Position numbers and translations under genes: made by a program. A stretch of 64,000 bases of DNA from Lichtheimia corymbifera B2541. Taxonomy: Eukaryota > Mucoromycota > Mucoromycetes > Mucorales > Lichtheimiaceae. This document shows, piece by piece, positions 32,354 through 45,492 of the stretch. Position 1 is the first letter of the stretch. Each line of letters begins with the position of its first letter. The stretch lies in assembly GCA_000697475.1 (NCBI GenBank), contig JNEU01000954.1, positions 1 to 64,000 of the forward strand, written 5' to 3'. Under the pieces are notes generated by a model. The model did no database searches. It saw only the letters and a program-made list of their open reading frames with translations, and was not told the origin of the DNA.

Positions 32354-33495
32354 ATGCCATCACCACCAAAACCTTGGGAAGTAAGCAATGGCACATCAGC
32401 AGCAATGTCGTCAGTGGCAACTGGTGCAGATACCTCATCAGCTATAACGTCAGCGACAGAATCACCTACTGTTCCAAATCGTCCGTCTACGTTGAATAGT
32501 ACTGGAAGTACCACTTTTGGTGGCACCGGTAAAGTCAATGATCAGTAACGTGAATGTACCCCGTAACATGTTGTATGATAGGGTATGGTTCTGGACTTGG
32601 GACGTATGGGAGCAGCTACAACAGCCCATATAGTCGTTATGGAGGATATGGCTCAAGTATGGGTAGCTATGGACTTGGAGGGTACAGCGGATACGGCAGC
32701 TATGGTAGTTACGGCGGCTATGGCGGCTATGGCGGCTACAGTGGATTTGGATCACCCTATAGTCGGTTTGGAACAGGTTATGGACGATTTGGTGGATATG
32801 GTGCTGCAGGAGGACCTGGAGACGAGTTTAGTCTAACACAACGGATGGAATCAAGCACTCGGGCCACCTTTGAGGTTATTGAGCAGATCGTGGGTGCATT
32901 TGGTGGATTCGCACAGATGCTTGACTCAACGTTTATGGCAACACATTCAAGTTTTATGGCAATGGTTGGGGTTGCAGAGCAGTTTGGTCATTTACGTCAT
33001 TATTTGGGTAACCTGCTTGGGATCTTTGCTTTGATCCGATGGCTTCGTCGGTTGTATTACAGATTGACTGGTCGTACACCTCCAGCTGAACAAGAGGAAC
33101 AATCTCAACAAGAGGGTGAACAACACCAACAAGAAGAAGAGGTGCAATCTCAACAAGAACAACAGCCTAAGAAGCAACGATCGATACTGTTTATGCTGAC
33201 AGTGTTTGTTGGATTACCATACATGATGTATAAACTTTTCCGCAAAGCTGCAGAGTATCATAAACAGCGAATGTTGCTTGCACAACGGGAGAATGAAGCT
33301 ATTGTGCTGTACGATTTTGTCCCTGAAGATCCCATGGAGATCAGTTTACGTCGTGGTGACACTGTTGAAGTCTTATCCAAGGTTGACCCTGCGACAGGCG
33401 AGCCAAGCAGCTGGTGGCATGGCCGTCTCAGTAACGGCACGACAGGATTGTTTCCAGCCAATTATGTCCAATTACAACACAAAAAACTCCTGTAA
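32354..33495 (+). CDS. PEX13: Peroxisomal membrane protein Pex13
   Basis: Exons 32354-32528 and 32582-33495 give 362 residues. The N-terminus has MPSPPKPWE, the conserved PPKPWE start of Pex13, then a Gly/Tyr/Ser-rich YG-repeat region. The middle holds the Pex13 N domain and hydrophobic segments (LRHYLGNLLGIFALIRWLRR; SILFMLTVFVGLPYMMYKLF). A C-terminal SH3 domain (AIVLYDFVPEDPMEISLRRG...WWHGRL...GLFPANYVQL) binds Pex14/Pex5 in known family members. Gln/Glu repeats separate the two halves. It is part of the peroxisomal matrix-protein docking and translocation complex. Length and domain order are normal. Confidence 0.95.
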
Positions 33496-33979
33496 CCGTT
33501 ATTGATACCTCCTCCTTTGTCCTCTCCTCCCCCGCTCGTCGTTTACTATATCAATATATATCACAGTAATATATTTTAGTTGCTTGTTTATTAGTGACAC
33601 TACAGCGAGATTAATGTATGTATTAGCGGCTCCAACGGTTAATATCACTATGTGTGCGGTAATGATCTTACAATCAAGCTTACACATTTACACAATGTCC
33701 CATTGCTTATCTCCTCCTCGTAGACCAGTGAGGGATCAACAATATCGGTTTTTTATTTGTACACGCGACCATGTAGTTCGAGGCATTATTAATACTACCA
33801 TCATTCTCGCACTACGGTTCCTCTTTCCGTGATCTCTTTTGGCCTTCATTTCCTTCTGGGTTATCTTATTCCTTTGTGGACTACTTCATTTACAGCGTTC
33901 AATTATTTTAATAATAAAGATTTTCTAATAAGCGTAGAGTTGGAAGGTATTGCTAAAAAAATGTTATTACTGATAGCTA
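33496..33979. other. Convergent 3' flanks
   Basis: About 480 bp between PEX13 and the RasGEF gene end. It has T/C-rich and AATAATAAAG-type (near 33910) sequence likely to be 3' UTR and polyadenylation signal. No gene is seen. Confidence 0.5.
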
Positions 33980-36900
33980 TTAGTTGATCATTTCAAGCAA
34001 GCGTGCAGCCTCCGCAGCGGCGGCCGTGGTTCGGGGTTCTAGCACCAGACTACGTTCGTACAGCGTTTCAACATCAAGAGTCGTTTCAAGTTGCGTCTTG
34101 ATAAAATGCTGGATAAGAGGAACCTCTTGCAAGGTGTAAGGAGAAGACTGGAATTGCTTAATTTCACGGATGACCTCTGCAGTTTTTTGACGCTTGGCAA
34201 AGTTAATCAGATTATTGGACTTGGCCAAAAAATCTGGATTGCCATCCTCGATGAAAGTCAAATCTTGTAAATAAATGCCCAGAAACGGTATACATGGTGG
34301 ATTGACCGAGTGAATCATCTCTCGATATTCTGTAAAGTTGCGATTTGCACCCATCAATTTGCGGATTTGGCTCAAAGTTTGGCTTGTGCGATTGCCAACA
34401 AGCTAAAAGTATAAATGTGAGTCGCTTGTTTCTTTAAATTGATGATGTTTTTGCATACCTCCCATGTACGGCGTAAACGACCAACTGCGCTGTTATCAAA
34501 CGCCGAAAATATGGCCATACAAGTGTTATAATTGTTGAGCATGCGGCAGCGCTACATATAGCTTTGTCAGTAATCCATTTACTCATAGCGCACAATACGC
34601 GTGTATATTACGTACATCTGCAACCTGGGCCCAATGTTTGATAACAACAACTCGACGTTTGGCTTCTTCATGCTCAAGGATAGATCCGGTGACCCAAGCA
34701 GTAAGACGATTACAATAATCGATGGATTGCTTAACATGAACGGCTAAATCGGTATCATCCCTAGACCACGCCTTGTTTAGACACTCGATCGGACGAATAC
34801 TGCTGTATAGCTTAAAGTCAAGAAGACTCAGCTGTCTTGCAAGTTCCAAAGGATCAGTGTCTAGTAGACTAATGCTTGTTGATGTCACGTTTTTGGGAAC
34901 AATAGGTGGTGGACCTGCCATATTGTTGGGCACCAACTTCTTGAGCTGATCATCAGCGTCTAGTTCACGTCGCTTATTAATTAATCCCATAAGTTGATCC
35001 GCAGAGAATGACGACGCGTCTCGAATGACCGTGGTGGTAAAGAACTCGAGTTGATCCAATATAAATTCGTCCTCGTCAATATAGTAACTTTCAAGCCAGT
35101 TCTTCATCACATTGAATACACTAGAAGATTCTGTAATAAGTGGATCGTTTACATATTACTATCCCAAATAGATTTACTTACCGTAAGCGGATCAGTTTTT
35201 GTTTATGTTTGGTCCAAATCTCCAGTTCTTGTGGTGTCAAACCCTCAGGAGCGACTAGTGTGTATCGCTTCTCAAGTAGATTAACAAACTCCTCAGTCGT
35301 ACAAAATGATCGATATGTCAGCAAGAAGTTGGCAATGAATGATGTATCTGAGAAAATACGCTTTAGCAAAAACAAGTCTCATAATAATTCAGGACAGCTT
35401 ACCAAGAGTGTCGTGTAGAGTTAAGCGTTCTACAAGGGCTGAGAGAGTACCTCCCTTGATACCACCATCCGATGTAAATACGACCTGATCAGCTGGATGA
35501 TCATGGCCTAAGAACGGCAAGGATTCAATAGAGATGTCAGTTTTTGTGCTCAATTGGCGTGGGCGGAAGGAAGGAGAAGCGCAAGTGTTGGCAGTTGAAT
35601 TTGATGTAATGCGCATAGTTCCAGGCTGTCGTCGTCTTGCAGTACGAGTAGGTGACAAAAGACCAGAATGTGCATCATCCAATGTATCGCTTTCATCATC
35701 TGCAGGGTCAGAGGAAGGATCACCTGGTAATGGCGTAGTTGGTTGCGAGGCATCAGTGCCAAGGGTGAGGGAATCCTTAGTATCCGAAGTTCCACGACGT
35801 GAAAGCCATAGTCGACGTTGTCCAACCATTTGCTGTACACAATGGAGCACCTGCTCAAGGGAATCCTCCATATGCAACACCGCATCGTCAATTCGAGATA
35901 CTCCACCAGATAATGACACACTTAAATTGCTCAGAGCTTGGATAGCACCAAACAAATGTCCAAAAGTATCATACAATCCTTGTTTGGCCACACGAAAGCG
36001 TAACATTGCCGGCACTTGTGTCGTATCCACATCATCAAAGTTGATATCTTCTAGGATCACCAAACATTGGCTGACTTGTTCTGCTATTGTGCGAAAGTGT
36101 TCCACAATGCTTATACGAATATGCTCGTGCTGTAGAGAATCATGATTATTGTTGCCTGCCAAATTCTGTTCATGTTGTAATTCCACAGCCTGCGCCGTAT
36201 CAGAAGCCAGAGCGCTTATTGATCCATATATCTGGTTGACGTGCGATTGTAAATTCGTAAGTAAATCTTGATTGAGCCTACGGTGCTTTGACCCTTTCGT
36301 CATCGATGGCTGTTGTTGCGCTGTTGTTATTGCTCCCTTGGTACTCTCCTCATCACCTGCTGCAGACAACCCGTCACCAATGGTACTGGAAGCGTCTGCA
36401 TTTTCAGATGATTGTTGTTCAGCAGCACGGTTTCTCTTATCGGTCATCAATCTAGGCATAATCTGCTCGACTCGCACATGTCGCTGCTGGCATGCTGTAA
36501 CGAAATTCCGGACCGCAGCTAGAACGTCACCTGCATCCTTTTGGAGTTTAACCACAGTATCATTGGCCACGTTGTTGGGTGCGAATGGTGTAAGAGGAAG
36601 CTCAGAGGCGATCCTTGCCGATAGTACTAGCTTGGAAAGCGCAGCCATCAGATTGCGATGAGGTTGACGTAATTCTGGGTCGGGTGTATGATGGGAATCC
36701 TTATCCATCAAGCCAGCTGCATATAACATCACCCGGATAGTTTCTGTAACAATCGATGTGTGTTCGACAAAGAACTCGCGAAGATTTTGTTGCGCTGTCG
36801 TATTTAATTGATGAATTGCAAGGGCGACATCGCCAGATAAACTTTGCCACGTGAGCGGTTCACCACGGTCCGTGGTAGCAGTCGAAACAGAATGGCTACC

Positions 36901-37873
36901 TGTCATAATGATAGATGACTCGTTTCTAAAACTCTTCTCTCGTATTGATTCTGCTTCTTCATCATTGTCTTCATCAGAATGGCATTCTCCATTGGTTGCT
37001 GTTTTCTATTCGTATTCCAAATCCAATGAGTATTTATCATCATCATGGAAGTCTTGAGTTTAGCTTACCAAATGGCCTGTGAAAGGGTCAATGTCGTCAC
37101 GGCTCCATGTTGTCTCCTGTGTAATCAGATTGCAGAAATAGACCCGCCCTTGAGGAGTAACCCGCTCAACCCATTTGGACATGATCTTTAAAAGGTATAC
37201 TTAATACGTGTATGCAGAGGGAACTTTATGCATGATGATTAATTGCTTACATATTCTGCATTATGTTCCTCGTTCTCATTGTCATTTTCAGCTTTTATGT
37301 GCAATTGTTGTTGTGAATTTTTCAATCGCGCATTGTCTTCTGAATCTGAACCGTCGATTGAACCGTTACGCAAAATGATGCCATCAGGTGGATCGGCAGT
37401 AGATTCATCACGTGGTCGATATTGTACGCTACCAGTAACAGGATCATACAGATAATCTCCAATGTCACTATCTGGCATCTCTTCAATGTTGGCTAGTTGG
37501 CTACTGGATTCGCTGAAATTCCTTGGTAGCGCGTCTGATACGCGTCGCTGTACATCGTTACTGTTGCTTCGACCACTGTATTTCCTCGCAGTGGGCAGTA
37601 CTTGGTCGGCCACTTCAGGATTGATGTTGACCATTTCAACATAATTACTTGGAAACCAGCCACGTGAACCTTTGCACCTATGCATAGCATTATCAGTGAC
37701 CCATATAAAATCGATTTGATACAAAACACGCCTTACCAACCGTCCCACCAACCCGACTCGAGTTGTGAAAGCACGTCAATGAAATCGCCTTTGTCAAAGC
37801 TTAGCGAGGATTGCTCTGGTGAATGGAATGAATGTAGTGCTCGAACTGTGCAGAGTATCTTTGGCATGGACAT
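33980..37873 (-). CDS. Cdc25-type Ras guanine nucleotide exchange factor, SH3-WW-RasGEF
   Basis: Eight exons (37873-37737, 37677-37251, 37185-37069, 37005-35403, 35347-35182, 35120-34616, 34551-34459, 34402-33980) give 1156 residues. An SH3 domain lies at about 5-63 (VRALHSFHSPEQSSLSFDKG...WWDGWCKGSRGWFPSNYVE) and a WW domain at about 192-220 (WVERVTPQGRVYFCN...TTW). A long helical linker follows, then RasGEF_N (SFIANFLLTYRSFCTTEEF) and the catalytic CDC25 domain (DPLELARQLSLLD, NTCMAIFSAFDNSAVGRL, PCIPFLGIYLQDLTFIEDG). Family knowledge: it loads Ras with GTP in nutrient, cAMP or mating signalling at membranes. ATG at 37873 starts just before the SH3. All introns keep phase. Confidence 0.93.
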
Positions 37874-39144
37874 GCTTCTGGCTGTCGATGGAGTGAGCAG
37901 ATGAAAAAGGAATGCGACAGTACAAGATACGTCGATTAGTTAATGGCGGAGATTGACCACAGCGTGTAACGTTTTCCTCGTGCCTGGTCAGAAGCTATTT
38001 GTTTGACACAGCATTACCGTGTCCCTTTGTGCTGTATCTGAACTTTAAAGATACTTCCCCCTTTGACTGTGATGCTTCCTCCTTGGTTCTTATCATGCGC
38101 TAAAGCGATTTCTCCCTTTTTCATCATATTCGGAACAATCACGGATGTTTTTTTAATGCCATATATGCCTTTATCCCCAACTTCAAGTAGTTTCTTATAC
38201 CAACATCTTATAATATTAGAGTAATAACAGTAAGATCTGATTGGGGTTGATACGGATGAGAAATATTGGCTTTAAGGGTAGCACAATAATAGTTTAGAAT
38301 TTGGATCACTGCTATTTGCACTATGTGCGTCACAATCGTAGAGAGCAAAACGAGAGGATAGCTGTTCCATATGAAATATTGCTCATAGAAACCTAGAAGT
38401 GAATTATAGACGATCTACTGTTGTGTATGTTTTTAGCTCCTGAAGTATCCCTATCCTTTGGGATCTGATTACTTGAAAGTTCTCATGAGCAGTTAGCAGC
38501 TCCTTTACGATATTCGTATGTGCCATCCTTTGTTGCTGCACTCGTAGATCCATAAGGTGAGGATATCTGCCAGTTTTTCGTGGTGTTATATTTATGAAAA
38601 AAAGACTTTGGCAACGATGGTATTATCACAAGATTAAGATACGAGGTCGATAGCCCGACCCTACCGTCAAGTAAGGTATAAGAAGCACTTTTATTATGAA
38701 ATACTCAGACGAGGGGTTTTCTTTGGCTAAAGTTGTTCTTGTAATACATGAAAATATCAGATACTCGAATACTAAATGGTGTTTACTTGATATTATCTAT
38801 TATACAACTACTGCTACTGTATGTGACATTACCTTGTCCAATAACCTTGGGGAGTTTTTGTTTAAAATAAACGCGCATGATGGCGTCGTTTTCGCAACAT
38901 CGTCATCCGTATTTTTGGTCTTATCAGTATAGTGGTAATAACGACAACCTCAATAATTATTGTCAGCTCGTTTTTGCCGTCCAACATCAGATGGATTTTC
39001 GATTCTCTTCAACAGGTTGATCACTGTAGGCAATGGGAAACATCGATAAGAGTGACTTGAGTTTTGGAGTCAGCCAACAAATCAGGTGAGGTGCACAAAC
39101 ACCATGCGATATTCCTTCGTCCGCGTCGTGAAGTCTCGTCCACT
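37874..39144. other. Divergent intergenic region
   Basis: About 1.27 kb between the RasGEF (leftward) and SCS7 (rightward) starts. Frames such as 38696-38932 have no domain. It probably holds both promoters. No repeat is obvious. Confidence 0.5.
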
Positions 39145-40310
39145 ATGGCATGTTTTACTGAGGCCCAGGTGCGAGAGCACAACAACAGCAGCTCGTGCTG
39201 GATCAGTTACAAGGGCAGAGTTTATGATATTACAGATTTTTTGCAAGATCACCCTGGAGGCCTCGACATTCTGCTAGGATTTGCAGGCACCGACGTTACC
39301 CATGTACTTGGAGATGAGAATCTGCACATTCATTCCGATGCAGCATACGAGTTACTCGACGAATATTACTACGTTGGTGACTTGGAAGCTTGCCCGACGC
39401 CTGAACTCCTCAGTGGTAGTGTGAGCTCATCACCTTCTGTCAATGGTCTTTCAGACCAAGATGACGACTTGACGCCTTTAAATACCACGAAAAAGGACAC
39501 TGATCGAATACTATGCGACCATGTATCAAACGCGACTGATAACAACCATGAGAAATTTCTCGATCTACGCAAACCACTCTTTCCTCAGCTATGGAACGCG
39601 ACTTGGTCCAAGGCGTTTTATCTCGAACAAGTCCATCGTCCTCGCTTTGTACCGTATTACGTTCCTTATTTTTCCAACTCCTGGATGGATGTTCTCTCTC
39701 GCACAACGTGGTACACTGTTCCTATGATCTGGATTCCCTTTGTATGCTATCAGCTTTGGAAGTCATTTCATACACAAGACAGTTCAATGGCTATGACTTT
39801 TAATACATTCTGCTCTGGTGTTCTTGCATGGACATTACTTGAATACGCTCTTCATCGTTTTCTTTTCCATCTTGACGATTGGCTACCAGATAGACCCTTG
39901 GCACTGTTATTCCATTTTACTTTACATGGCATCCACCATCATATGCCAATGGACAGGTATGATAAGAGTGAAAATTGGAACAACGGTATACTTACTTTGC
40001 TCGTTTTAGACTTCGACTGGTCATGCCTCCTGCACTTACAACTGTCATTGGATATCCCGTCATTATGTTAGCGCATTATTTACTTCAGAAGGCGGTTGCA
40101 CACGCATTTATTGCTGGTGCATTTTTTGGATATGTGTGCTATGACATGACACATTATTATATTCATCATGCCCAAGTCATTCGGGTTCACTTTCACGAAA
40201 TGAAACGATACCATTTGGCACACCACTACAAGAACTATCAGAGCGGATATGGCATCACATCAAAGCTCTGGGATTACGTATTTGACACCGTTCTCGTGAT
40301 AACTAAATAG
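39145..40310 (+). CDS. SCS7: Fatty acid 2-hydroxylase (cytochrome b5 fusion)
   Basis: Exons 39145-39956 and 40010-40310 (53-bp intron) give 370 residues. The N-terminal cytochrome b5 domain has the haem ligands in DHPGG and the later NLHIHSD. The C-terminal di-iron hydroxylase domain has His clusters HRFLFH, HGIHHH, HYYIHH and HLAHHYKN amid four hydrophobic segments. Family knowledge: this ER enzyme adds the 2-hydroxyl to very-long-chain fatty acids of ceramides, using b5-delivered electrons. The first in-frame ATG (39145) directly precedes the b5 fold. The frame upstream is open but lacks ATG. All ligand histidines seen in yeast Scs7 have counterparts. Confidence 0.94.
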
Positions 40311-40502
40311 CCTACCTCCTCCTTTGTAAAAAAAGAATTCTCGCTGCATTTATTTCCCCCTCCTTATTGTAAAGTATCACTCCCCATCTCTTTTAACAAA
40401 GCAATTTCATTTATATGAGACTTTGAGATATACCACTTTGATAACTTAGATATAAAACGTAGATTATTATATTACATAGCGTGACGTGTGTAAAATGCTA
40501 TT

Positions 40503-42255
40503 TCATTCTACATCCTGTTGATCCATTTTTTCAACCATCATCGCCACTATAGCGGCACCAACAATACGAGAAAACTTGACGATGCCCACCGAGAGTTTTG
40601 CTGACACGTGACTAGGAATGAGAGCCTTCAAGGTTTCGCACACACGGGGATGGAATGATGGATAATCCTTGTAGACATCTCCACTGATCGCTATTGCCCA
40701 AAAAAAAGGATTTAGTTGCTGTGATCATTGCTTTTCAACCGAAAAAGAAGATACCTATCGCAAAGCCATCGCCATTTGAATCCAGTCCAATTCCGCATTC
40801 AACCATGTACTTGACAACGCCTGCGATATTGGCACCAACAAGGGCAGCAGCACGATATCCAACAAACTGACAGATTTTCTTGACAATCTCTCGATCGGCT
40901 AGAGACGTTTCACCGACCTTGCACATTTCCTCCAGCACGACCCGCGTGTCCTCGAGATTATCCAAGTCATCATCCGCTTCACAAACGTACATATAACTAG
41001 TATCGAAATGATAAGGTGTACGTAGCAAACATTCATCATCGTCAATTGTAAAGGTCAATATGCGATGGTCGACCAAGTGCACCACTATTTGTCGTACAAT
41101 TTCGCCGAGGTACATGCCAGTTGTCATTTTTTCAAATGCATGGATGCCAGGGTTGTTGCTTTCACGATCCACGATATGGTCAAATTGTGATACAGGTAGA
41201 TGCCTTGAGCCAAAATTACACCATTCTGTGTTGATGATCATGTCGATGTTTCCTGGACTGACGCCATTGTGATGTTGTGCTAGAAACTTGCGCATGTTGC
41301 TCATTTTGTCGTAATAAGCACAATTGGTACCAATATTATGCACAATGCCAATCCGCGTGGCAGGATGCTGATAAGCATGGGCAAGGAGGGTGCATACCGC
41401 GTCTGTCCTCAGTCAGTATTATAAGCATGACTTAACACCTATCTCCATCTCATCCATAAGCTTTTTCTCACCGTTTGCAATAGCCACGATCCGAATATTT
41501 AATCCTTTAGCTTGGAAACGGGAATGGAATAGCTCCACAGCGTCGGCGCCTATTGCATTGGGGAATTCAAAGCCATGTTCCAAAGCAACAATGGTGCCTC
41601 TATCAAGGCCAGTTTGTCGAACAGCAAAGCCTAGACTGATGGCCATTGAATATGTTTCTTGTTGCTGTGATTGATGACCAGAAACACGTCGTTGGAAATC
41701 GGATACGCAATCTGCAACATAATCGATCAACACGTCGACACCAACACCTGTGGTTAGATCGTCGGGAATCTCGTATTGGTATTGGTTGATAGCTAATTTG
41801 CCACCCTCTCCTTTGAGCTTGACTTGACACACGTAAATATCCACTCCACTAATCTCCAGTGCAAGATATGTTCCTTTCTCATTTCCCGTTGGGTAACCTT
41901 AAAGAGTAAATCATATATTTAACAATCCATGATTATCCATTCAATAACTGTTACCCATACCTGTGACATAGGAAGGGATCATTTTTAGGTCGTTGTTACG
42001 AACGTGTCCACCTGTTGGTGAGTCTTCGGCAAGCCCTGCCTGCATTTCTTGTCCAAATTCTTGTGCACACGCCCTTAGTTGCTCCAAAGACACTTGTAAC
42101 GATTTCTGAATTTCATAAACGGCTTTTTGTTGGTCTGGAGATCCATGCAAAAGAGGAGTTTCTACAGCAGTCGATCGTCGTCTACCGCGGTCGTCTGTGC
42201 TATCGTTTTGGTCGCGTATAGGAGAGTCACATTGAGAAGACGGCATGCTCGACAT
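40503..42255 (-). CDS. Hexokinase-family protein with degenerate active-site motifs
   Basis: Exons 42255-41961, 41897-41472, 41402-40755 and 40690-40503 give 518 residues with overall hexokinase architecture (MIPSYVTGYPTGNEKGTYLA; NPGIHAFEKMTTGMYLGEIV; INTEW at 297-301). Key motifs differ. Phosphate-1 DLGGTN is EISGVD (113-118). The sugar-binding FxxPxxQ and TKGF segments are lost or read EHGF (205-208). GTGTN is HNIGTN (262-267), and the C-terminal VDGS motif reads AISGDV. The catalytic Asp is kept (D241 in VAIAND, made by splicing). Known fungi carry non-catalytic hexokinase-like regulators (for example A. nidulans HxkC/XprF). A regulatory role here is inference; orthology is not claimed. 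Confidence 0.85.
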
Positions 42256-42631
42256 GATGGAGAGAGGGACAAGGTGTACAAGTTGTGTGAAAGCTGAGGA
42301 AGCAGCACTCTCAGGAAATTCACTTGAAATCCCGACAGCTGGGGAACACTCAAAGCGACATTATCAAAATTGAAGCGTGGGACGTAGTAGACAAAGGTTG
42401 ACAACAAGCTATAACCCAAGCAAGAGCAACATAACAATTAATTGAATCCCATCATCTGGAGCTCGACGGATCCATAGTAAAGGTTCTTGCACAATACCCA
42501 CGTTGATAGAATCAGTTCCCTTGAACGTTGTGATTATTAATGTCTCTCGCGAACCCATCCCCCACTCATTACAATTGTTATTATTGAGAAAAAGAAAATA
42601 TAATATATTGTGATAAGTTTTCGAGGTAAAT
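42256..42631. other. Intergenic, tandem minus-strand genes
   Basis: About 375 bp between the AP-1 beta 3' end and the hexokinase-like start. It likely holds the AP-1 beta 3' UTR (TTATTATTGAG... near 42575) and the hexokinase-like promoter. No gene is seen. Confidence 0.5.
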
Positions 42632-45492
42632 TTAGAACAAATCAGCAAATGGATCTTTACTTGCTGTTGATTGTTGCTGCTGTTGTTGTGGGGCTGAAGA
42701 TACTGCAGGAGAAGATGACCCAAACAGATCATCTGTTAGCAATGTATTTGCCTGCTGTTGTTGTGGGAGAGGAGATTGTTGTTGCATTGGTGATGATGGG
42801 GCATTGAAAAGTTGAAGGATATCGTCGACGTTGTTCTTGGGAGTGGCAGGTGCTGGGCTACTATTGTCACCACCTCCATTAGCTCCTAAAGACAGCAGAT
42901 CATCCATAGCCGTGGTAGAGTGTGAACTTTCTGCCGCAGTAGGTGAAGCAGCAGGTTCATCCCAATCAAGATCCAGCAGGTTGCCAATATCATTATTTTT
43001 GATTGCCGCTTGGATTTGTGGTGGAGGTGCAGAGACATCTTCTTCATCACCATGGCTATAAATCACACTTAGCAAAGCATTGCAGACTGTGTACATTTTC
43101 CATACCTTGGCATGCCCTTGGTAACGCTGTCTGCTCCATATTTTCTGCCAGCAATAAAAGTTTCAGGCGGTTTGTGGTATACAGATGCCAGTGTGCCAAT
43201 CTGATAAAGCAAATCATCAAGCAAACCAGGAGAAAGCCCAGCATTCTCTCCTGCAATGGGTGGTTTCTCGGAAAGCACGACGGCCTGCAATCGTTCCAAT
43301 CAGCTATATTTCTATTACATTCATTACAAAGATATACACGAACCTTTGCAGCCTGAGGATCGGTTGACAACAATCTCCAGTACACATACGCCCGATCGCG
43401 AATATCCGCATTATCACACTCGCTCGTCGCAGTTTGGAGTACTCGCTGCACAAGATCTTGATTCTCTGCAGGCTTCTTCAAAAACAACTTCACTGTAGCC
43501 GTCAGGAATTGCAATTGTACCTACACCGATATTGAGCTTATGAATGCATTTATCACATTAAGCATACCTGCGCATTTTCTTCCTTGAAGTTTTCAACGAA
43601 CATGCTGATCATTTCATCTGCATTGTCAATGCGCTCGGCGTACTCGCCAATAATCCATGCCAGTGAAGCTTTGGCATCCGGCTCATCCAGTGCATCCAAA
43701 TTTTCACATAGCGTTGATATGATTCCCTCGTATTTATGCGGATATTTGCGGAAAATGTCCTATTATAACCCAATAAACAAATCTTCCCAGTGTACAGTGT
43801 ATAAAATCATACCTTGATAACAACAATGGCTTCTTGAACCACATAGCTCACACCAGTGTTGATCAAATCCAAAAGGACATTAATGCATCGCTCGGCTGCC
43901 TCTTCAATCTTGATGGCACAACGACCAATAGCATTGACTGACTTTCGTACAAAATCAACATCTACTTCATTGGCGTATCTTTACATACAATCAGCATGAT
44001 GATTGGTTCCCCTCGTACATTTCCGATTCACTTACTCTTTCAATTCGCTCAACAACTGATCTACATTACGATCGTTGCAAAGCCTGATAAGAATTTCCAG
44101 CTTCTCAAGTTTGACATAAGGAGGATCATTGTAGCGACAGAAGAAGACGCGCATCTCGTTCGATAACACCTCTGGTCGCCGTTGTAGAATAAGACTAATA
44201 TTTCGCAAAGCAATATACTGCACTTCAGGAGGGCTAGAGAGCAGAGTTACTAAATAGAGACATTAGCTTTCTATCAGTGCGTTATCCTATTTTTCCATTA
44301 CATACCAAGAGGTGGGGCCATCTTGCGGCAAAAAGTCTTGATCAAGTTTTGGTCTTTGATAAACCGCATATTCAAAAGCAAAACCTACCATCCCATTCAT
44401 TTTTAGCGACATATATCGCACAGTGTCCCTGTTCCAATGTACCTTAATAGCAGCCAATACAACGGCACCGTTTGCATGCTGAAGTCGTGGGAGTACACGG
44501 TCGCAAATTCCTTCAGCTTCCTTGCCACCGGACGGTTTGTAATCCGCAAGTGCAGTAAGGATAGCAATCTGACCCCATCTATGATAAAGTATGAGTGCAT
44601 GTTCACGATCAATTTCTTCACAGTAGATATACTTACTCGGTGCATTCATTCAATGCATGAAGAAGCTTGTTAAGAATTGTACTATTGACAACAAACACAT
44701 CCTTGTTGGAAGATCCTTCATTGATATCAGAGAGAGCAATCACAGCATTGGCCACGACCATGGGATTGATATCGGAAACCATCTCCTGCACAGCGCTGAC
44801 AAAGTCTTGCTCCAAAGCGAGTTCAGGATTAAGCTCATAAAGCTTGGCAACACAGATAGCAGCAGTCTTGCGGACATAGGGATTCTCGTCCTACAATAAT
44901 CGAGCATTGATAGAAATCAGATACAAATAGCCTTACGTCGCCATATAACACTAACCTTGAGACACTTTCGTAGCGGTTCCGTCAAATAATCAATAATCTT
45001 GTCTACACGCAAGCATCCCATTGTACGGATGGCCAACGCGCGGATGAGAGGGTTCGGATCATCAGAATCCTATTCGCGACCTGTTAGTTTGCGCAATTCA
45101 TCAATCGTCTTGCCTTTTGACGCGTACCTTGACAAATGTATTGACAGCAAGGATGACAAGCTCTGGTTGAGTCTTTGCGTAATTCATTAGATACAAATAC
45201 ACGAGCTTCTTCAATTCGATATCCTCGGTCTGCATGTTCTTGAGTACGTCAGGGAAGAGCCCACTAACATCCTTGCCAACGGTCATATTGGCGATAACCT
45301 TCTTGACTGCATCTTTCCTGACATGCCGATATTCGCTGTTGAGCTCTGCCTTCAGTTCATAATTCTCTCCTGCAACAGGTCATAGATTGTCGGTCAATAT
45401 CCCGAGATTGAACATACTGTATCCAATGCGTTGCATCAGCAACTATATTTCTCACCTCGCTTGTTTGTCGCAAAAAATCTTGGTCGACTCAT
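42632..45492 (-). CDS. APL2: AP-1 complex beta adaptin
   Basis: Twelve exons (45492-45456, 45369-45128, 45069-44956, 44890-44637, 44578-44443, 44384-44306, 44249-44036, 43978-43813, 43759-43568, 43520-43344, 43284-43106, 43055-42632) give 737 residues. The adaptin N-terminal HEAT-repeat trunk is diagnostic ([70 protein letters not shown] repeats, [10 protein letters not shown]). A hinge near residue 622 has a clathrin box LLDLD, then Gln-rich sequence and a DPFADLF end. No C-terminal appendage ear is present, as usual for fungal beta subunits. It builds clathrin vesicles at the trans-Golgi and endosomes. Assignment to AP-1 rather than AP-2 is likely but not proven. Confidence 0.93.

Noticed and set aside
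32992..33177. Leu-rich minus ORF opposite PEX13
   Set aside because: Reverse reading of the Gln/Glu repeats of PEX13.
35534..36145. 203-residue plus-strand ORF inside the RasGEF gene
   Set aside because: Antisense to a continuous coding exon of the RasGEF linker. No domain, so a shadow.
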